NCBI GenBank assembly: GCA_963747405.1
Contig: CAVVFG010000001.1
Span: 22,269 to 86,268, forward strand
DNA: 64,000 bases
Direction: 5' to 3'
Origin: Fodinibacter sp963747405
GTDB lineage: Bacteria; Actinomycetota; Actinomycetes; Actinomycetales; Dermatophilaceae
The notes beneath the pieces were generated by a model. The model was given only the letters and a program-made list of their open reading frames with translations, had not been told where the DNA came from and searched no databases. Below, piece by piece: positions 28,291-36,728 of the stretch. Positions within the stretch are counted from its first letter, which is position 1; each line of letters begins with the position of its first letter. The position numbers and the translations under genes were made by a program.

Positions 28291-28812
28291 TTACCTCTGC
28301 AGCTCCACGACGGTCTGGCCGATCCGCAGCACGCTGCCGACCGCCACCTCGCGTGGCTCGGTGAGGCGCGTCGCGCCGAGGAAGGTGCCATTGGTGGAGC
28401 GCAGGTCCTCGACCCGCCAGGTGCCGCCGTCGTCCTGGAAGAGGCGTGCGTGCCGGCCGCTCGCGTAGTCGTCGTCGAGCACGAGGGCGCACTCGGGGCT
28501 GCGCCCGATCAGGGTGCCCGCCGGGCGCAGCGGCAGCGTGGTGCCGGACAGCGGTCCGGCCGTGACGGTGAGCTTGGTGGGGCCCTTGCGGCCGCGGACC
28601 CCCCGGGACTTCTTCGGGGGTGTTGGCGCGCTCGGCGGGGGTGGGTTCTCCCTGCGCGCGGCGGCCCTGGCGGCCCGGCCGCCGCCCACGCGGCGCTTGA
28701 CCCGGGTGCCGTAGAGGTCGCCGCGCAGCACGCCGACCACCGCGAAGACGAAGAGCCACATCAGCACCAACAACCCCAGCCGCATCACGGTCAGGGTGAG
28801 CTCGCTCAACAC
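28291..28812 (-). CDS. fhaB: FHA-domain membrane protein FhaB (FipA-type)
   Basis: This 173-residue protein has an N-terminal membrane helix (LGLLVLMWLFVFAVVGVL), a basic linker, and a C-terminal FHA domain with IGRSPECALVLDDDYASGRH and DLRSTNGTFLG, the phosphothreonine-binding Arg, Ser and Asn positions. It recruits phosphorylated partners of PknB at the septum. GTG 28812 gives the full helix and lies 7 bp after the fhaA stop; longer in-frame starts would run into fhaA. Confidence 0.93.
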   Translation of the reverse strand: MLSELTLTVMRLGLLVLMWLFVFAVVGVLRGDLYGTRVKRRVGGGRAARAAARRENPPPPSAPTPPKKSRGVRGRKGPTKLTVTAGPLSGTTLPLRPAGTLIGRSPECALVLDDDYASGRHARLFQDDGGTWRVEDLRSTNGTFLGATRLTEPREVAVGSVLRIGQTVVELQR

Positions 28813-28819
28813 GCCGCCG

Positions 28820-29815
28820 TCACCTCCGGCCGCCTCGGAAGGTGACCGAGGTGCGGCCCACCGTGACCCGGTCGCCGTCCTGCAGGTGCTCGCTGGTGAT
28901 GCGCTCACCGTTGACGAAGGTGCCGTTGGTCGAGCCGAGGTCGCGGATGGTGGTGACGAAGTGGGGGCCGTCGGTGGTGACCCGCAGCTCGCTGTGCCGC
29001 CGCGAGATGCCGGGGTCGTCGAGGATGATGTCGGCGCTGTCGTCGCGGCCGAGGATGGTGATGGCCCCCATCAGCGGGTAGCGCTCGCCGTCGACGTCGA
29101 GCCACGGGCGGTCGGCCGGGTTGGCCCGCCGGGGCCGGGCGGGCGGCGGTGGTGCCGGATGCCGGGCCGTCGCGTCGAGCTGGTCGGCGGCGGGCGAGGC
29201 GGCCCGGTGCGGGTCGGCGCCCGCGGGGTCGGCCTCACGGGGGTCGGCGCCTCGACGGGCTGCGGCCGCGGCTGCGCCGTCGGCGGCTGCCCCGGCTGCC
29301 CCGGGCGCACCGGCGGACCCGGACCGGACCACGCCGGGACCGGGGGGTGGGGGCGGTGCCGCCCGCCCGGCATCCGGTGGCGACTGGCGCGACTGCTCGC
29401 GGCCCCCGAGGGCGCGCTCCTGCCCGGTGTTTCCGGTGGCGCGCGGGCGGGAGGCCTTCGAGGGACGGAGGCGGAAGACGCCGGTCTCGAGGTCGTCGTG
29501 CTCCTCGAAGGTGATGTCGATCGGGCCGGCCGGCTGGTAGTGCTGGCCGTCGCAGTGCTCCTCGGCGGCGGCGACGAGGTCCATCTCGACGTTGGCGAGG
29601 TCGGGGTGGAGCCGGTCGTAGTCGCTGGGCGACAGCTCGATCGTGAACACGTTGGGGACGATTGCGCGGCCCGAGCCGGTGACCGCGCGGTCGTCCATGG
29701 CCCGCCGGATGTGGCTGGCGATCTCGACCGGGTGCACGGCGGAGCGCAGGTGCTTGGCGAACGTGCCCTGCACGGCTCGCTCGAGGCCCGCCTCGAGGCG
29801 GTCGAACAGTCCCAT
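28820..29815 (-). CDS. fhaA: FhaA, DUF3662 plus FHA domain protein
   Basis: This 331-residue protein starts with the DUF3662 domain (GLFDRLEAGLERAVQGTFAK, then IASHIRRAMDDRAV and the IVPNVFTIELSPSDYDRL strand). A Pro/Ala-rich disordered middle follows, then a C-terminal FHA domain (ITILGRDDSADIILDDPGIS, DLGSTNGTFVNGE). In mycobacteria FhaA binds phosphorylated MviN/MurJ and restrains peptidoglycan precursor export. It is the first gene of the six-gene signalling/wall operon. Confidence 0.94.
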   Translation of the reverse strand: MGLFDRLEAGLERAVQGTFAKHLRSAVHPVEIASHIRRAMDDRAVTGSGRAIVPNVFTIELSPSDYDRLHPDLANVEMDLVAAAEEHCDGQHYQPAGPIDITFEEHDDLETGVFRLRPSKASRPRATGNTGQERALGGREQSRQSPPDAGRAAPPPPPGPGVVRSGSAGAPGAAGAAADGAAAAAARRGADPREADPAGADPHRAASPAADQLDATARHPAPPPPARPRRANPADRPWLDVDGERYPLMGAITILGRDDSADIILDDPGISRRHSELRVTTDGPHFVTTIRDLGSTNGTFVNGERITSEHLQDGDRVTVGRTSVTFRGGRR

Positions 29816-29916
29816 CGGTGCACCTCCTCCAGGGGGTCGTGCGGTGGCAGCGGTCTCGCAAGACTATCCGCCGGGGCTGGGCGATTCCTGATCGGCACGA
29901 CCCGTACCGTGGACGG

Positions 29917-30897
29917 ATGAACGATGCCGTGCAGCTCATCGTGCCCCGGGAGGTGCCGCTCGGGGGGCCCCGGTCGATGACCGTGCGACGCACCCTGCCG
30001 GCCCGCGAACGCTCGTTCGTGGGCGCCTGGTGCTTCGTCGACCACTACGGTCCAGACGACGTGTCGACCAGCGGGGGGATGGACGTCGCCCCGCACCCGC
30101 ACTGTGGCCTGGCCACGGTGTCGTGGCTGTTCAGCGGCGAGGTCGAGCACCGCGACTCGCTGGGCACCGTGGCCGTGGTGCGCCCGGGCGAGGTCAACCT
30201 GATGACGGCGGGCCGGGGCATCTCGCACTCGGAGGTGTCGACGCCCTCGACGACGGTGCTGCACGGGGCGCAGCTGTGGGTGGTGCTCCCGGCGGCGCTG
30301 GCCGACCTGGAGCCGAGGTTCGAGCACTTCGTGCCGTCGGTGGTGCAGGTGGCGGCCGGAGTGCGGGCGCAGGTGTTCGTGGGGTCGCTGTGGGGGTCGG
30401 CGTCGCCGGTTCGGGTCGAGACGCCCGTGGTCGGGGCCGAGGTGGTGCTCGAGGCCGGTTCGTCCGTCGTGGTTCCCGTTCCCGACGGCTTCGAGGTGTC
30501 GGTGCTCGTCGACACCGGGGCGGTGGTTCTCGCGGGCTCGCCGGTCGCCCGGGCCGAGCTGGGCGTGGTGGGTGCGGGCCGGCATCCGGGCGGGGTGTCG
30601 CTGGTGGCGGGGGCGCAGGGTGCGCGGGTGCTGGTGCTGGGCGGCGAGCCGTTCGGCGAGGAGGTGGTGATGTGGTGGAACTTCGTCGGCCGCACCAGTG
30701 ACGACGTCGCGGCGGCGCGCGAGGCATGGGAGGCGTGGGAGGCCGAGGGGGCCGGGCGCTTCGGCCGGGTGGAGGGCTACGTGGGGCCGGTGCCGCGCAT
30801 CCCGGCGCCGGCGCTGCCGGGGGTGCGGCTCAAGCCGCGCGGCAACCGCGGGGCCACGGGGTTCAGCGGCGGTACGCAGGCTCCGGCGCTGTCCTGA
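29917..30897 (+). CDS. Pirin family protein
   Basis: This 326-residue bicupin has the pirin metal-site block HPHCGLATVSWLFSGEVEH followed by DSLG, then NLMTAGRGISHSE and the C-terminal cupin half (LVLGGEPFGEEVVMWWNFV). Pirins are Fe(II) proteins. Some are quercetinases or redox-responsive co-regulators, and the role here is not readable. ATG 29917 is used because the family N-terminus starts there and the in-frame upstream start would run into the fhaA promoter region. It is divergent from fhaA (101 bp). Confidence 0.88.
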   Translation: MNDAVQLIVPREVPLGGPRSMTVRRTLPARERSFVGAWCFVDHYGPDDVSTSGGMDVAPHPHCGLATVSWLFSGEVEHRDSLGTVAVVRPGEVNLMTAGRGISHSEVSTPSTTVLHGAQLWVVLPAALADLEPRFEHFVPSVVQVAAGVRAQVFVGSLWGSASPVRVETPVVGAEVVLEAGSSVVVPVPDGFEVSVLVDTGAVVLAGSPVARAELGVVGAGRHPGGVSLVAGAQGARVLVLGGEPFGEEVVMWWNFVGRTSDDVAAAREAWEAWEAEGAGRFGRVEGYVGPVPRIPAPALPGVRLKPRGNRGATGFSGGTQAPALS

Positions 30898-31031
30898 GGG
30901 CGCCGAGGCGCCGGGCGTGATGCAGGGGCACCGGGGGGCCGCGCGGTGCGTCGCCGGAGAGCGTGACGGGGGCCATTTTGTGGGATGCCGGGTGCATCGG
31001 GCACACTGGGACGGCTCACGCGAGCGACCAC

Positions 31032-31114
31032 GCGCAAGTGGCGGAACGGCAGACGCGCTGGCTTCAGGTGCCAGTGTCCGAAAGGGCGTGGGGGTTCAAA
31101 TCCCCCCTTGCGCA
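31032..31114 (+). tRNA. tRNA-Leu (anticodon CAG)
   Basis: A seven-pair acceptor stem (GCGCAAG with CTTGCGC) is followed by discriminator A, a D-arm, and an anticodon stem CTGGC/GCCAG around loop TTCAGGT (anticodon CAG). A long class II variable arm follows, then the T-arm GGGGGTTCAAATCCCCC. CCA is not encoded. The same tRNA sits beside this wall-synthesis operon in mycobacteria. Confidence 0.96.
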
Positions 31115-31120
31115 CACCAC

Positions 31121-31152
31121 GAAGCGGAGCCGGCGACAGCCGGCTCCGCTTC
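31121..31152. terminator. Perfect 14-bp hairpin after tRNA-Leu
   Basis: GAAGCGGAGCCGGC pairs perfectly with its complement around a GACA loop, starting 6 nt after the tRNA 3' end. It is a probable terminator for the tRNA transcript. No T-run follows. Confidence 0.75.
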
Positions 31153-31212
31153 ACTGTGCGACGGGGAGGATGCCGGACCCCCGAGTCACCCCTGGCGCGG
31201 GACGGGAGGACC

Positions 31213-31389
31213 TCAGGCGGTGGCGCCGGTGTAGCGGCGCAGCACCCGGCGCCATCCCATGCTCGCTCCGGCGAGGGCGGCCAACGCCACCACCGGCGAC
31301 ACGACCAGCCACACCGCGTCGAGCCGGCCCAGCAGGGCCGAGGCGGGCAGCGTGGTCAGGAACGCCAGCGGCACCACCGGTAGTGCGAC
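31213..31389 (-). pseudogene. Remnant: C-terminal end of an ABC-2 (DUF990-type) permease
   Basis: Reading from VVPLAFLTTLPASALLGRL to WRRVLRRYTGATA and a stop at 31213, this matches the last 55-60 residues of DUF990-type ABC-2 exporter permeases, which end in a helix and an RRYTGA-like tail. The rest of the gene, normally about 260 residues, is missing. The frame continues upstream only into out-of-frame sequence from an ABC ATPase, so an internal deletion joined the two. No start or ribosome site makes it expressible. Confidence 0.75.
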
Positions 31390-31512
31390 TGCGGCACCCG
31401 GTAGATGGTGCGGTGCACCTCGAAGGCGTCGAGGGCGGGCAGGTCCCACAAGAGCGAGTTGCGCTGGCCCATCACCAGGCCGAGGCGTGAGAGGTACCTC
31501 CGAGTTCCGGCG
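31390..31512 (-). pseudogene. Remnant: middle of an ABC exporter ATPase
   Basis: The minus-strand frame gives RRYLSRLGLVMGQRNSLLWD followed by LPALDAFEVHRTIYRVP, the stretch between Walker A and the signature motif in ATPases paired with DUF990 permeases. Walker A, the signature, Walker B and the H-loop are all absent. Downstream it breaks into permease sequence in another frame, and upstream it abuts the end of a MarR gene. It is a remnant only. Confidence 0.7.
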
Positions 31513-31527
31513 GTCGCGGCATCCCAC

Positions 31528-31843
31528 CTACGCGCGCTCGCGGCTGATCCGCTCGCGGTGCCGGTCGGTCATCTCGCGCATCGCCTCGAGCAGGTCGCGC
31601 ATCGCCGTCAGCTCGGCCACGGTGTGGCTGGCGAAGAGCCCCTGGCCCTCGTCGACGAGCGTGGCGTACCTCGCGTAGGTCGTGCGCATGCCCTCCTCGG
31701 TCATCTGCACGAGCACGCGCCGCCGGTCCGCCTCGTCGCGCACCCGCTCGGCGAGGCCCTTGCCCTCGAGCCGGTCGATGAGCGCCGAGGTGGCGCTGCA
31801 TGGCGCCGCCGAGCTCGGCCACCAGTTGGCGACGGGACACCAC
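31528..31843 (-). pseudogene. Remnant: truncated, frameshifted MarR family regulator
   Basis: VSRRQLVAELGGAM in one frame and ATSALIDRLEGKGLAERVRD in another, then DEADRRRVLVQMTEEGMR and the C-terminal dimer helix ending at 31528, together form the winged helix of a MarR protein. The N-terminal 50 or so residues are missing, and a one-base shift lies near 31795-31805, in the recognition helix. The lost 5' end abuts the lost 5' end of the divergent monooxygenase. Confidence 0.75.
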
Positions 31844-31854
31844 GGCGCATACCC

Positions 31855-32955
31855 GAGCGCCGCCCCGTGGCCGATCCCGACGAGGGCTCGTGGGTGACCG
31901 TCGCCCCGAACGGGCTCGACGCCCTCGCCGTGCTCGGGGTGCTCGACCAGGTCAGGGCCACCGGCCACCCGAGCCGACTGAACCGGATGTACGGCGCCAC
32001 CGGACGGCATCTCGGCGACGTGTCGCTCGGCGTTCCGCTCGACGACGGCACGGTCGCGCTCACCCTGAAGCGGTCGGCGCTCGCAGCAGTGCTCGGGGAT
32101 GCCGCCGGCCGGGCCGGTGCCGACGTGCGGCTGGGCGCCGAGGTGGCCCGCGTGCACGACGACGCCGACGGCGTGCGCGCCGTGCTCACCGACGGGTCGG
32201 TCGTCACCGGCGACCTCCTCGTCGGCGCCGACGGGGTGCGCTCCCCGGTGCGCCGGACCATCGACCCGCACGCCCCCGAGGCGAGGTATGTGGGGCTCAC
32301 CAACTTCGGCGGGGTCACTGGCGGCACCCGGCTCGGCGACGACCTCACGCCGCAGGCCTGGCACTTCGTGTTCGGCCGGCGGTCGTTCTTCGGCGCGCAC
32401 CCGCTGCCCACCGGTGACGTCGTCTGGTTCGTCAACCCGCCGCGCCCGCAGATCGGGGCCGAGGAGCGGTCGGCGACCCCCCCGGAGCAGTGGCTGGGCT
32501 GGTTGTCGGGGCTGGTCGCCGACGACGCGGGGCGGGCATCCGCGCTGGTGGCCGCCGGGCGGCTCGAGCTGGCGGGCGACAGCACCTTCGACCTGCCGCA
32601 CCTGCCGACCTGGTGGCGTGGGCGCACCGTGCTCGTCGGGGACGCCGCCCACGCACCGTCACCGAGCAGCGGCCAGGGTGCCGCGATGGCGCTCGAGGAT
32701 GCCGTCGTGCTGGCCCGGTCGGTCGCGGCACGGGGTGCGGACGGGCTCGGGGACTACGAGGCGGCCCGCCGTGACCGGGTGGAGGCGATCGTCAGGGCCG
32801 GTGCCCGCAGCAGCAGCGCCAAGATCCCCGGCCGCCTGGGCCGGGTGCACCTCGAGACGATGCTCAGCCTGGTCTTCCGCTCCGGCCTCGCCGCCCGCTC
32901 GATCAACGGCTTCACCGCCCACCGGCTGGGGGCCGGCTTCAGACCCACTCGCTGA
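31855..32955 (+). pseudogene. Remnant: FAD-dependent monooxygenase lacking its N-terminal Rossmann motif
   Basis: From PDEGSWVTVAPNGLDALAVL onward this is a PHBH-fold FAD monooxygenase: LLVGADGVRSPVRR (the DG motif), VLVGDAAHAPSPSSGQGAAM (the GD motif that binds the FAD ribityl chain), then a normal C-terminus. The first 35 or so residues, with GxGxxG for the FAD ADP moiety, are absent. The sequence upstream in frame reads through MarR remnant DNA and has no such motif. The frame is still open, so a product is possible, but without the FAD motif it should be inactive. Homology ends normally at 32955, where it overlaps the next convergent gene. Confidence 0.75.
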
Positions 32956-33316
32956 GACCCGAGGGCAGCTGCACCGAGAACGCGTCGGCGACAGGGCTGC
33001 CCATGACCACGTCGCCGTCCATCGCCCGGGCGAGGGCCCGCAGCCGGTCGACCTCCGATGACCTCGGCCGGCAGCCGCTGACGTCGAGCCGGATGATGCC
33101 GCCGACCGCGTCGAGCCGCACGTGCGAACCTGCGTCGAGCGTGGCGGCCAGCGCCGCCAGCAGCAGGCGGAAGGCGCTGAGGTCGAGGGCGACCCGGATG
33201 ACCTGCACCCCACCGGACGCCGGCCCGGCCATGGCCGTGCCCGGTGCGAGCCGGGCCAGCTCTTCGGCGACGACCGCGGCGACGTCCACCTCCACGAGCT
33301 GCCCGCGGTCCGTCAC
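32939..33316 (-). CDS. Hypothetical protein, possibly a degenerate HATPase-like domain
   Basis: This 125-residue protein was not recognised as a named family. Its order of segments (VDVAAVVAEELARLAPG, then LSAFRLLLAALAATLDAGSH, VRLDAVGGIIRLDVSG, and finally RLRALARAMDGDVVMGSPV ending in FSVQLP) follows the C-terminal ATP-binding half of sensor histidine kinases. The N-box Asn and the GxG boxes are missing, so ATP binding is unlikely. ATG 33316 starts MTDRGQLVEVDV. It overlaps the 3' end of the convergent monooxygenase remnant by 17 bp. The gene is probably real; the fold assignment is tentative. Confidence 0.55.
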   Translation of the reverse strand: MTDRGQLVEVDVAAVVAEELARLAPGTAMAGPASGGVQVIRVALDLSAFRLLLAALAATLDAGSHVRLDAVGGIIRLDVSGCRPRSSEVDRLRALARAMDGDVVMGSPVADAFSVQLPSGLSEWV

Positions 33317-33398
33317 ACCACCAGCCTAGGACGCCCGGTGCCGCGGGCACGCTGGAACGGGTCTCGCCGCGAGAGCCCGCATCGCGCAGGATGACCGG

Positions 33399-34949
33399 GT
33401 GGACACCCCCGACGACCCCGCCGCCGCCTCGCCGACGGCCACCACCTCGACGAGCGCCTCGACCACCCTGGGCCCGGTGGCCGCCGGTGCCCTCGTCGCC
33501 GGTGCCAGTGCGGCGGTGCTGGTGGTCGAGCTCACTGCGTTGCGCCTGCTGGCCCCCTACCTGGGGCTCACCCTCGAGACGAGCACGCTCGTCATCGGCA
33601 TGGCCCTGGCCGCGATCGCGCTCGGCGCGTGGGCCGGCGGACAGGCCGCGGACCGGATGCCGCCGCGTCGTGCCCTCGGGCCGCTGCTCGCCGGCTCCGG
33701 GGTGACGGTGGCGCTGATGCCGTTCCTCGTGCGCGGCGCCGGAGAGGCGGCCGGTGCGAGCGGCGCCCTGCTGATGGCGATGGTCGCCATCCTGGTGCCG
33801 GGCGCTCTGCTCTCGGCGGTGCCGCCGATGGTGACCAAGCTGCGGCTGACCGACCTCGCGGAGACCGGAACCGTGGTCGGCCGCCTCTCGGGTCTGGGTA
33901 CCGTCGGCGCGATCGCCGGCACGGTGCTGACCGGCTACGTCTTCATCGCCGCCATCGCGGTGAGCACGGTGCTCGTCGGCCTCGGCGTCCTGCTCGTCGC
34001 CGCCTCGGTGGCCGTGGAGCTGCGGGTGCGTGGTGCCCGGGTCGCGATGCTCGCGGTGGTCCTGCTGGTGCCGGGCGTGGTGGGGGCAGCCTTCGGGCCG
34101 GGGCGGTGCGACGCCGAGACGGTCTACCACTGCGCGCAGGTGCTGGCGGACCCCCAGCGGGCCACCGGCCGGGTGCTGGTGCTCGACGGCCTGCGGCACT
34201 CCTACGTCGACCTGGCCGACCCCACGCACCTCGAGTTCGAGTACGTGAAGGCCATGGCAGCGGTGTCCGACACCGCCTTTCCCGCGGGCCGGGCCCTGTC
34301 GGCCTACCACCTCGGCGGTGGCGGCCTGACGCTGCCGCGCTACCTGGCGGCCGTGCGCCCGGGTACGACCAGCCTGGTCTCCGAGATCGACCCCGGCGTC
34401 GTCGCGCTGGATGCCGCGCGGCTGGGGCTGGTGACCGGGCCGCAGCTGGAGGTGCGCGTCGAGGATGCGCGGCTCGGCCTGCGGCGGCTACCGGCCGCCT
34501 CGCGCGACCTCGTGGTCGGCGACGCGTTCGGCGGGGTCAGCGTGCCCTGGCACCTCACCACGACGCAGGCGCTCACGCAGGTGCGGCGCGTGCTCGGACC
34601 CGGCGGCGTGTACGCCGCCAACCTGATCGACTTCGCACCGCTCGACTTCGCCCGCGCCGAGCTGGCGACGATGCGCGAGGTCTTCCCCCACGTGGCCGTC
34701 GCGGCCGACCCGGCCACCCTGGCCCGCGGGCCCGCGTCGGGCGGCAACATCGTGGCGCTCGGCTCCGACGCGCCGCTCGACGTCGCCGCGCTGCGGGCCG
34801 CCCTCACCGAGCGGGGCCTGACCTGGGGGGTGCTCGACGGCGCCGACCTCGACGCCTGGGTCGGTGGGGCGATGGTGCTCACCGACGACCACGCCCCGGT
34901 CGACCAGCTGCTGACGCCCTACCCGCCGCCGGTGCGCCCGGGGATCTGA
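33399..34949 (+). CDS. Membrane-fused spermidine-synthase-like protein
   Basis: This 516-residue protein joins about seven membrane helices (residues 27-235, starting GPVAAGALVAGASAAVLVVE) to a soluble Rossmann domain like spermidine synthases (YVDLADPTHLEFEYVKAM, YHLGGGGLTLPRYL, SEIDPGVVALDAARLGLV, RDLVVGDAFGG). GGGGLTLPR and the acidic residue of EIDPG match the nucleotide-binding loop. Fused transporters/aminopropyltransferase homologues of this type exist in many bacteria, and their reaction is unknown. True polyamine synthesis is doubtful because no speD or speB is nearby. GTG 33399 is the first plausible start. The 3' end overlaps the convergent acyltransferase gene by 31 bp. Confidence 0.82.
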   Translation: MDTPDDPAAASPTATTSTSASTTLGPVAAGALVAGASAAVLVVELTALRLLAPYLGLTLETSTLVIGMALAAIALGAWAGGQAADRMPPRRALGPLLAGSGVTVALMPFLVRGAGEAAGASGALLMAMVAILVPGALLSAVPPMVTKLRLTDLAETGTVVGRLSGLGTVGAIAGTVLTGYVFIAAIAVSTVLVGLGVLLVAASVAVELRVRGARVAMLAVVLLVPGVVGAAFGPGRCDAETVYHCAQVLADPQRATGRVLVLDGLRHSYVDLADPTHLEFEYVKAMAAVSDTAFPAGRALSAYHLGGGGLTLPRYLAAVRPGTTSLVSEIDPGVVALDAARLGLVTGPQLEVRVEDARLGLRRLPAASRDLVVGDAFGGVSVPWHLTTTQALTQVRRVLGPGGVYAANLIDFAPLDFARAELATMREVFPHVAVAADPATLARGPASGGNIVALGSDAPLDVAALRAALTERGLTWGVLDGADLDAWVGGAMVLTDDHAPVDQLLTPYPPPVRPGI

Positions 34950-35746
34950 GCCGGGGTGTCATCGAGCCGCTCGGGATGCGTCAGCAGCTCGCGCACGACG
35001 CTCGCCATCCGGCCGGCGTGCACGCCGTCGACGACCCGGTGGTCGGCGGTGGCCACGAGGACGAGCACCGGGCGGGCCACCACCTCGCCGTCGACCACCA
35101 CGGCGCGGTCCTGCACCGCGCCCACGGCGAGGTAGACCGGGGTGCGCGCGAACGGCAGCGGGGCGAGGAACGCCTCGTCGAGGCCGAGGGTGCCGACGTT
35201 GGAGACGAAGGCGGTGCCCAGCGGGAAGCCGGGCTGCCCCACCAGGGCGCGCCCGAGGCCGCCGGACACCAGGCTCGATGCCGCCATGACCGGCCGCATC
35301 GTCCAGGCCGGCACCAGCCGCACGAGGCGGGAGGTGCGCCGGTAGGCGGCGTCGTTGCCGCGGCGCAGGCTGCCCGCGCCGGCCTCGACCGCGCGGGCCA
35401 CCTCGACCGGGCTCAGCCGGTCGACGCCGGCCACCTTGACCGGGGCCAGGTCCGAGCCCTTCCCGATGTCGACCGCGAAGCCGATGTCGCACCCCTCGAG
35501 CGGTACCAGCCGCCCGAACACCACGCGCGCCCTGATCTCCGGCACGTCGCGCAGCGCCCGGCCCAGGGCCGCCCCGACCACGTGGGTGAGCGTCACCCGG
35601 CTCCCCGACTCGGCACGAACCCGCTCGAGGTAGGCCAGCGCCGCGCTGACGTCGACCTCCATCCGGGCGTAGATGCGCCCGTCGCGCGAGGGTCGCCAGG
35701 TGGCGACGGCGATCTGGCGGCGCACCGGGGCACGGCGGCGGTTCAC
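34919..35746 (-). CDS. Stand-alone 2-oxoacid dehydrogenase acyltransferase (E2) catalytic domain
   Basis: This 275-residue protein consists only of the CAT-like E2 domain. The active-site motif DHRVVDG (His and Asp) is present near the end, with FGRLVPLEGCDIGFAVDIGK and FVSNVGTLGLDEAFLAPLP before it. There is no lipoyl domain or peripheral-subunit-binding domain, so it cannot work in a normal dehydrogenase complex by itself. GTG 35746 overlaps the stop of the SDR gene (GTGA), so the pair is coupled. An acyl transfer on a small lipid or polyketide-like substrate is possible. Substrate and donor are not readable. Confidence 0.82.
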   Translation of the reverse strand: MNRRRAPVRRQIAVATWRPSRDGRIYARMEVDVSAALAYLERVRAESGSRVTLTHVVGAALGRALRDVPEIRARVVFGRLVPLEGCDIGFAVDIGKGSDLAPVKVAGVDRLSPVEVARAVEAGAGSLRRGNDAAYRRTSRLVRLVPAWTMRPVMAASSLVSGGLGRALVGQPGFPLGTAFVSNVGTLGLDEAFLAPLPFARTPVYLAVGAVQDRAVVVDGEVVARPVLVLVATADHRVVDGVHAGRMASVVRELLTHPERLDDTPAQIPGRTGGG

Positions 35747-36543
35747 GCGGTCACCGGGTGCGCCGGGATGCCGGTGAGCATGGCGCGCACCAGGACCCGC
35801 GGCGCGTGGCTGAGGGCTGCGACCGGGGCCGCGCGACGCGGCATCCGCAGGTGGTGCCGGTCCTGCTCGACCGCGGCCACGACGCGGCGGGCGACGTCGT
35901 CGGGGTCGAGCATCGTCAGCAGTCGTGCCCGAAGCACCCGGTCGAAGGCGGCCGCGGAGGGCCGGTGCCCCCCGATGCGGTCCATCATCCGTGAGCTGAC
36001 CGGCCCGAGCTCGACCGCGAGGGTGCGGACCGGCCCACCGCGCAGGTCGGCCCGCAGGCCCGAGGTCAGGTGGGTCAGCCCGGCCTTGGTGGCGCCGTAG
36101 GCCGCCAGCCCCGGGAAGGTGGCGACCCCGGCCATCGAGGAGATGTTGACCAGGTGGCCGCGCCCGCGGCCGAGCATGCCGGGCAGCACCTGGCGGCACA
36201 GCTCGGCGGGAGCGAGCAGGTTCAGGGCCACGACCTGCTCGAGCTCGTCGGCGGTGAGGTCGGCGACATGGGCGGTGGTCTCGACCGCGGCGTTGTTGAC
36301 CAGCAGGTCGACCGGTCGGTGGCTGCCCTCGACCCGCCGGACCAGGGTGCGCAGCTCGGTGCGGTCGGTGAGGTCGCAGGCGACGGCCCGGCCGCCGACC
36401 TCCGCCACGAGGGCGTCGAGCGCCTCGCGGCTGCGGGCGACGAGCGTGACGTCGGCCCCGGCCCGCGCGAACCGCGTGGCGAGCCGGGCACCGATGTCGC
36501 CGGTGGCCCCGGTGAGCAGGACGTGTGCTCCGGCGACGCGCAT
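35743..36543 (-). CDS. Short-chain dehydrogenase/reductase
   Basis: This 266-residue classical SDR has the nucleotide motif TGATGDIG (about residues 11-18), LLVNNAAVET, and the catalytic Ser plus Tyr-x-x-x-Lys in NISSMAGVATFPGLAAYGAT followed by KAG. ATG 36543 (MRVAGAHVLLTG) is taken as start; an upstream GTG at 36558 has no ribosome site. The C-terminal region is hydrophobic and basic. It is divergent from the iron-boxed bfd gene and coupled to the acyltransferase, so a two-step reduction/acylation is plausible. Confidence 0.88.
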   Translation of the reverse strand: MRVAGAHVLLTGATGDIGARLATRFARAGADVTLVARSREALDALVAEVGGRAVACDLTDRTELRTLVRRVEGSHRPVDLLVNNAAVETTAHVADLTADELEQVVALNLLAPAELCRQVLPGMLGRGRGHLVNISSMAGVATFPGLAAYGATKAGLTHLTSGLRADLRGGPVRTLAVELGPVSSRMMDRIGGHRPSAAAFDRVLRARLLTMLDPDDVARRVVAAVEQDRHHLRMPRRAAPVAALSHAPRVLVRAMLTGIPAHPVTA

Positions 36544-36670
36544 CTCGCCAGTGTCCACGACGGCGTCGGCCCGACCGGCATCCGGTCGGTGGCGGAGCCC
36601 GCACGGTGTCGAACGTTCCGCCCTGCGGAAGGGGCCTGCCGCCGAGTTGAGCCGGTCGGGGACAATCTGG

Positions 36671-36689
36671 TTAGGTAAGCCTCACCTAC
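36671..36689. promoter_or_regulatory. DtxR/IdeR-type iron box
   Basis: TTAGGTAAGCCTCACCTAC agrees at 15 of 19 positions with the DtxR/IdeR consensus TTAGGTTAGGCTAACCTAA, including TTAGGT and ACCTA ends. It lies 40 bp before the bfd start. In actinobacteria the iron-bound regulator activates or derepresses bacterioferritin genes, so iron-dependent control of bfd-bfr is expected. Confidence 0.75.
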
Positions 36690-36728
36690 ACCGCCCGGTG
36701 CCCGGGGCTGCGACTCGAGAGGGATGCC

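Noticed and set aside
30006..30019. CGAAC-GCTC-GTTCG, similar to an actinobacterial LexA box
   Set aside because: It lies about 90 bp inside the pirin coding region, its centre does not follow the usual consensus, and the gene is not an SOS gene.
31405..31854. Upstream open frame as an authentic N-terminus of the FAD monooxygenase
   Set aside because: It runs antisense through the ABC and MarR remnants, has no GxGxxG motif and resembles no protein; it is an accidental open frame.
33399..34949. Genuine spermidine synthase (speE)
   Set aside because: The membrane half and missing polyamine genes nearby make true polyamine synthesis unproven; kept as a spermidine-synthase-like protein.
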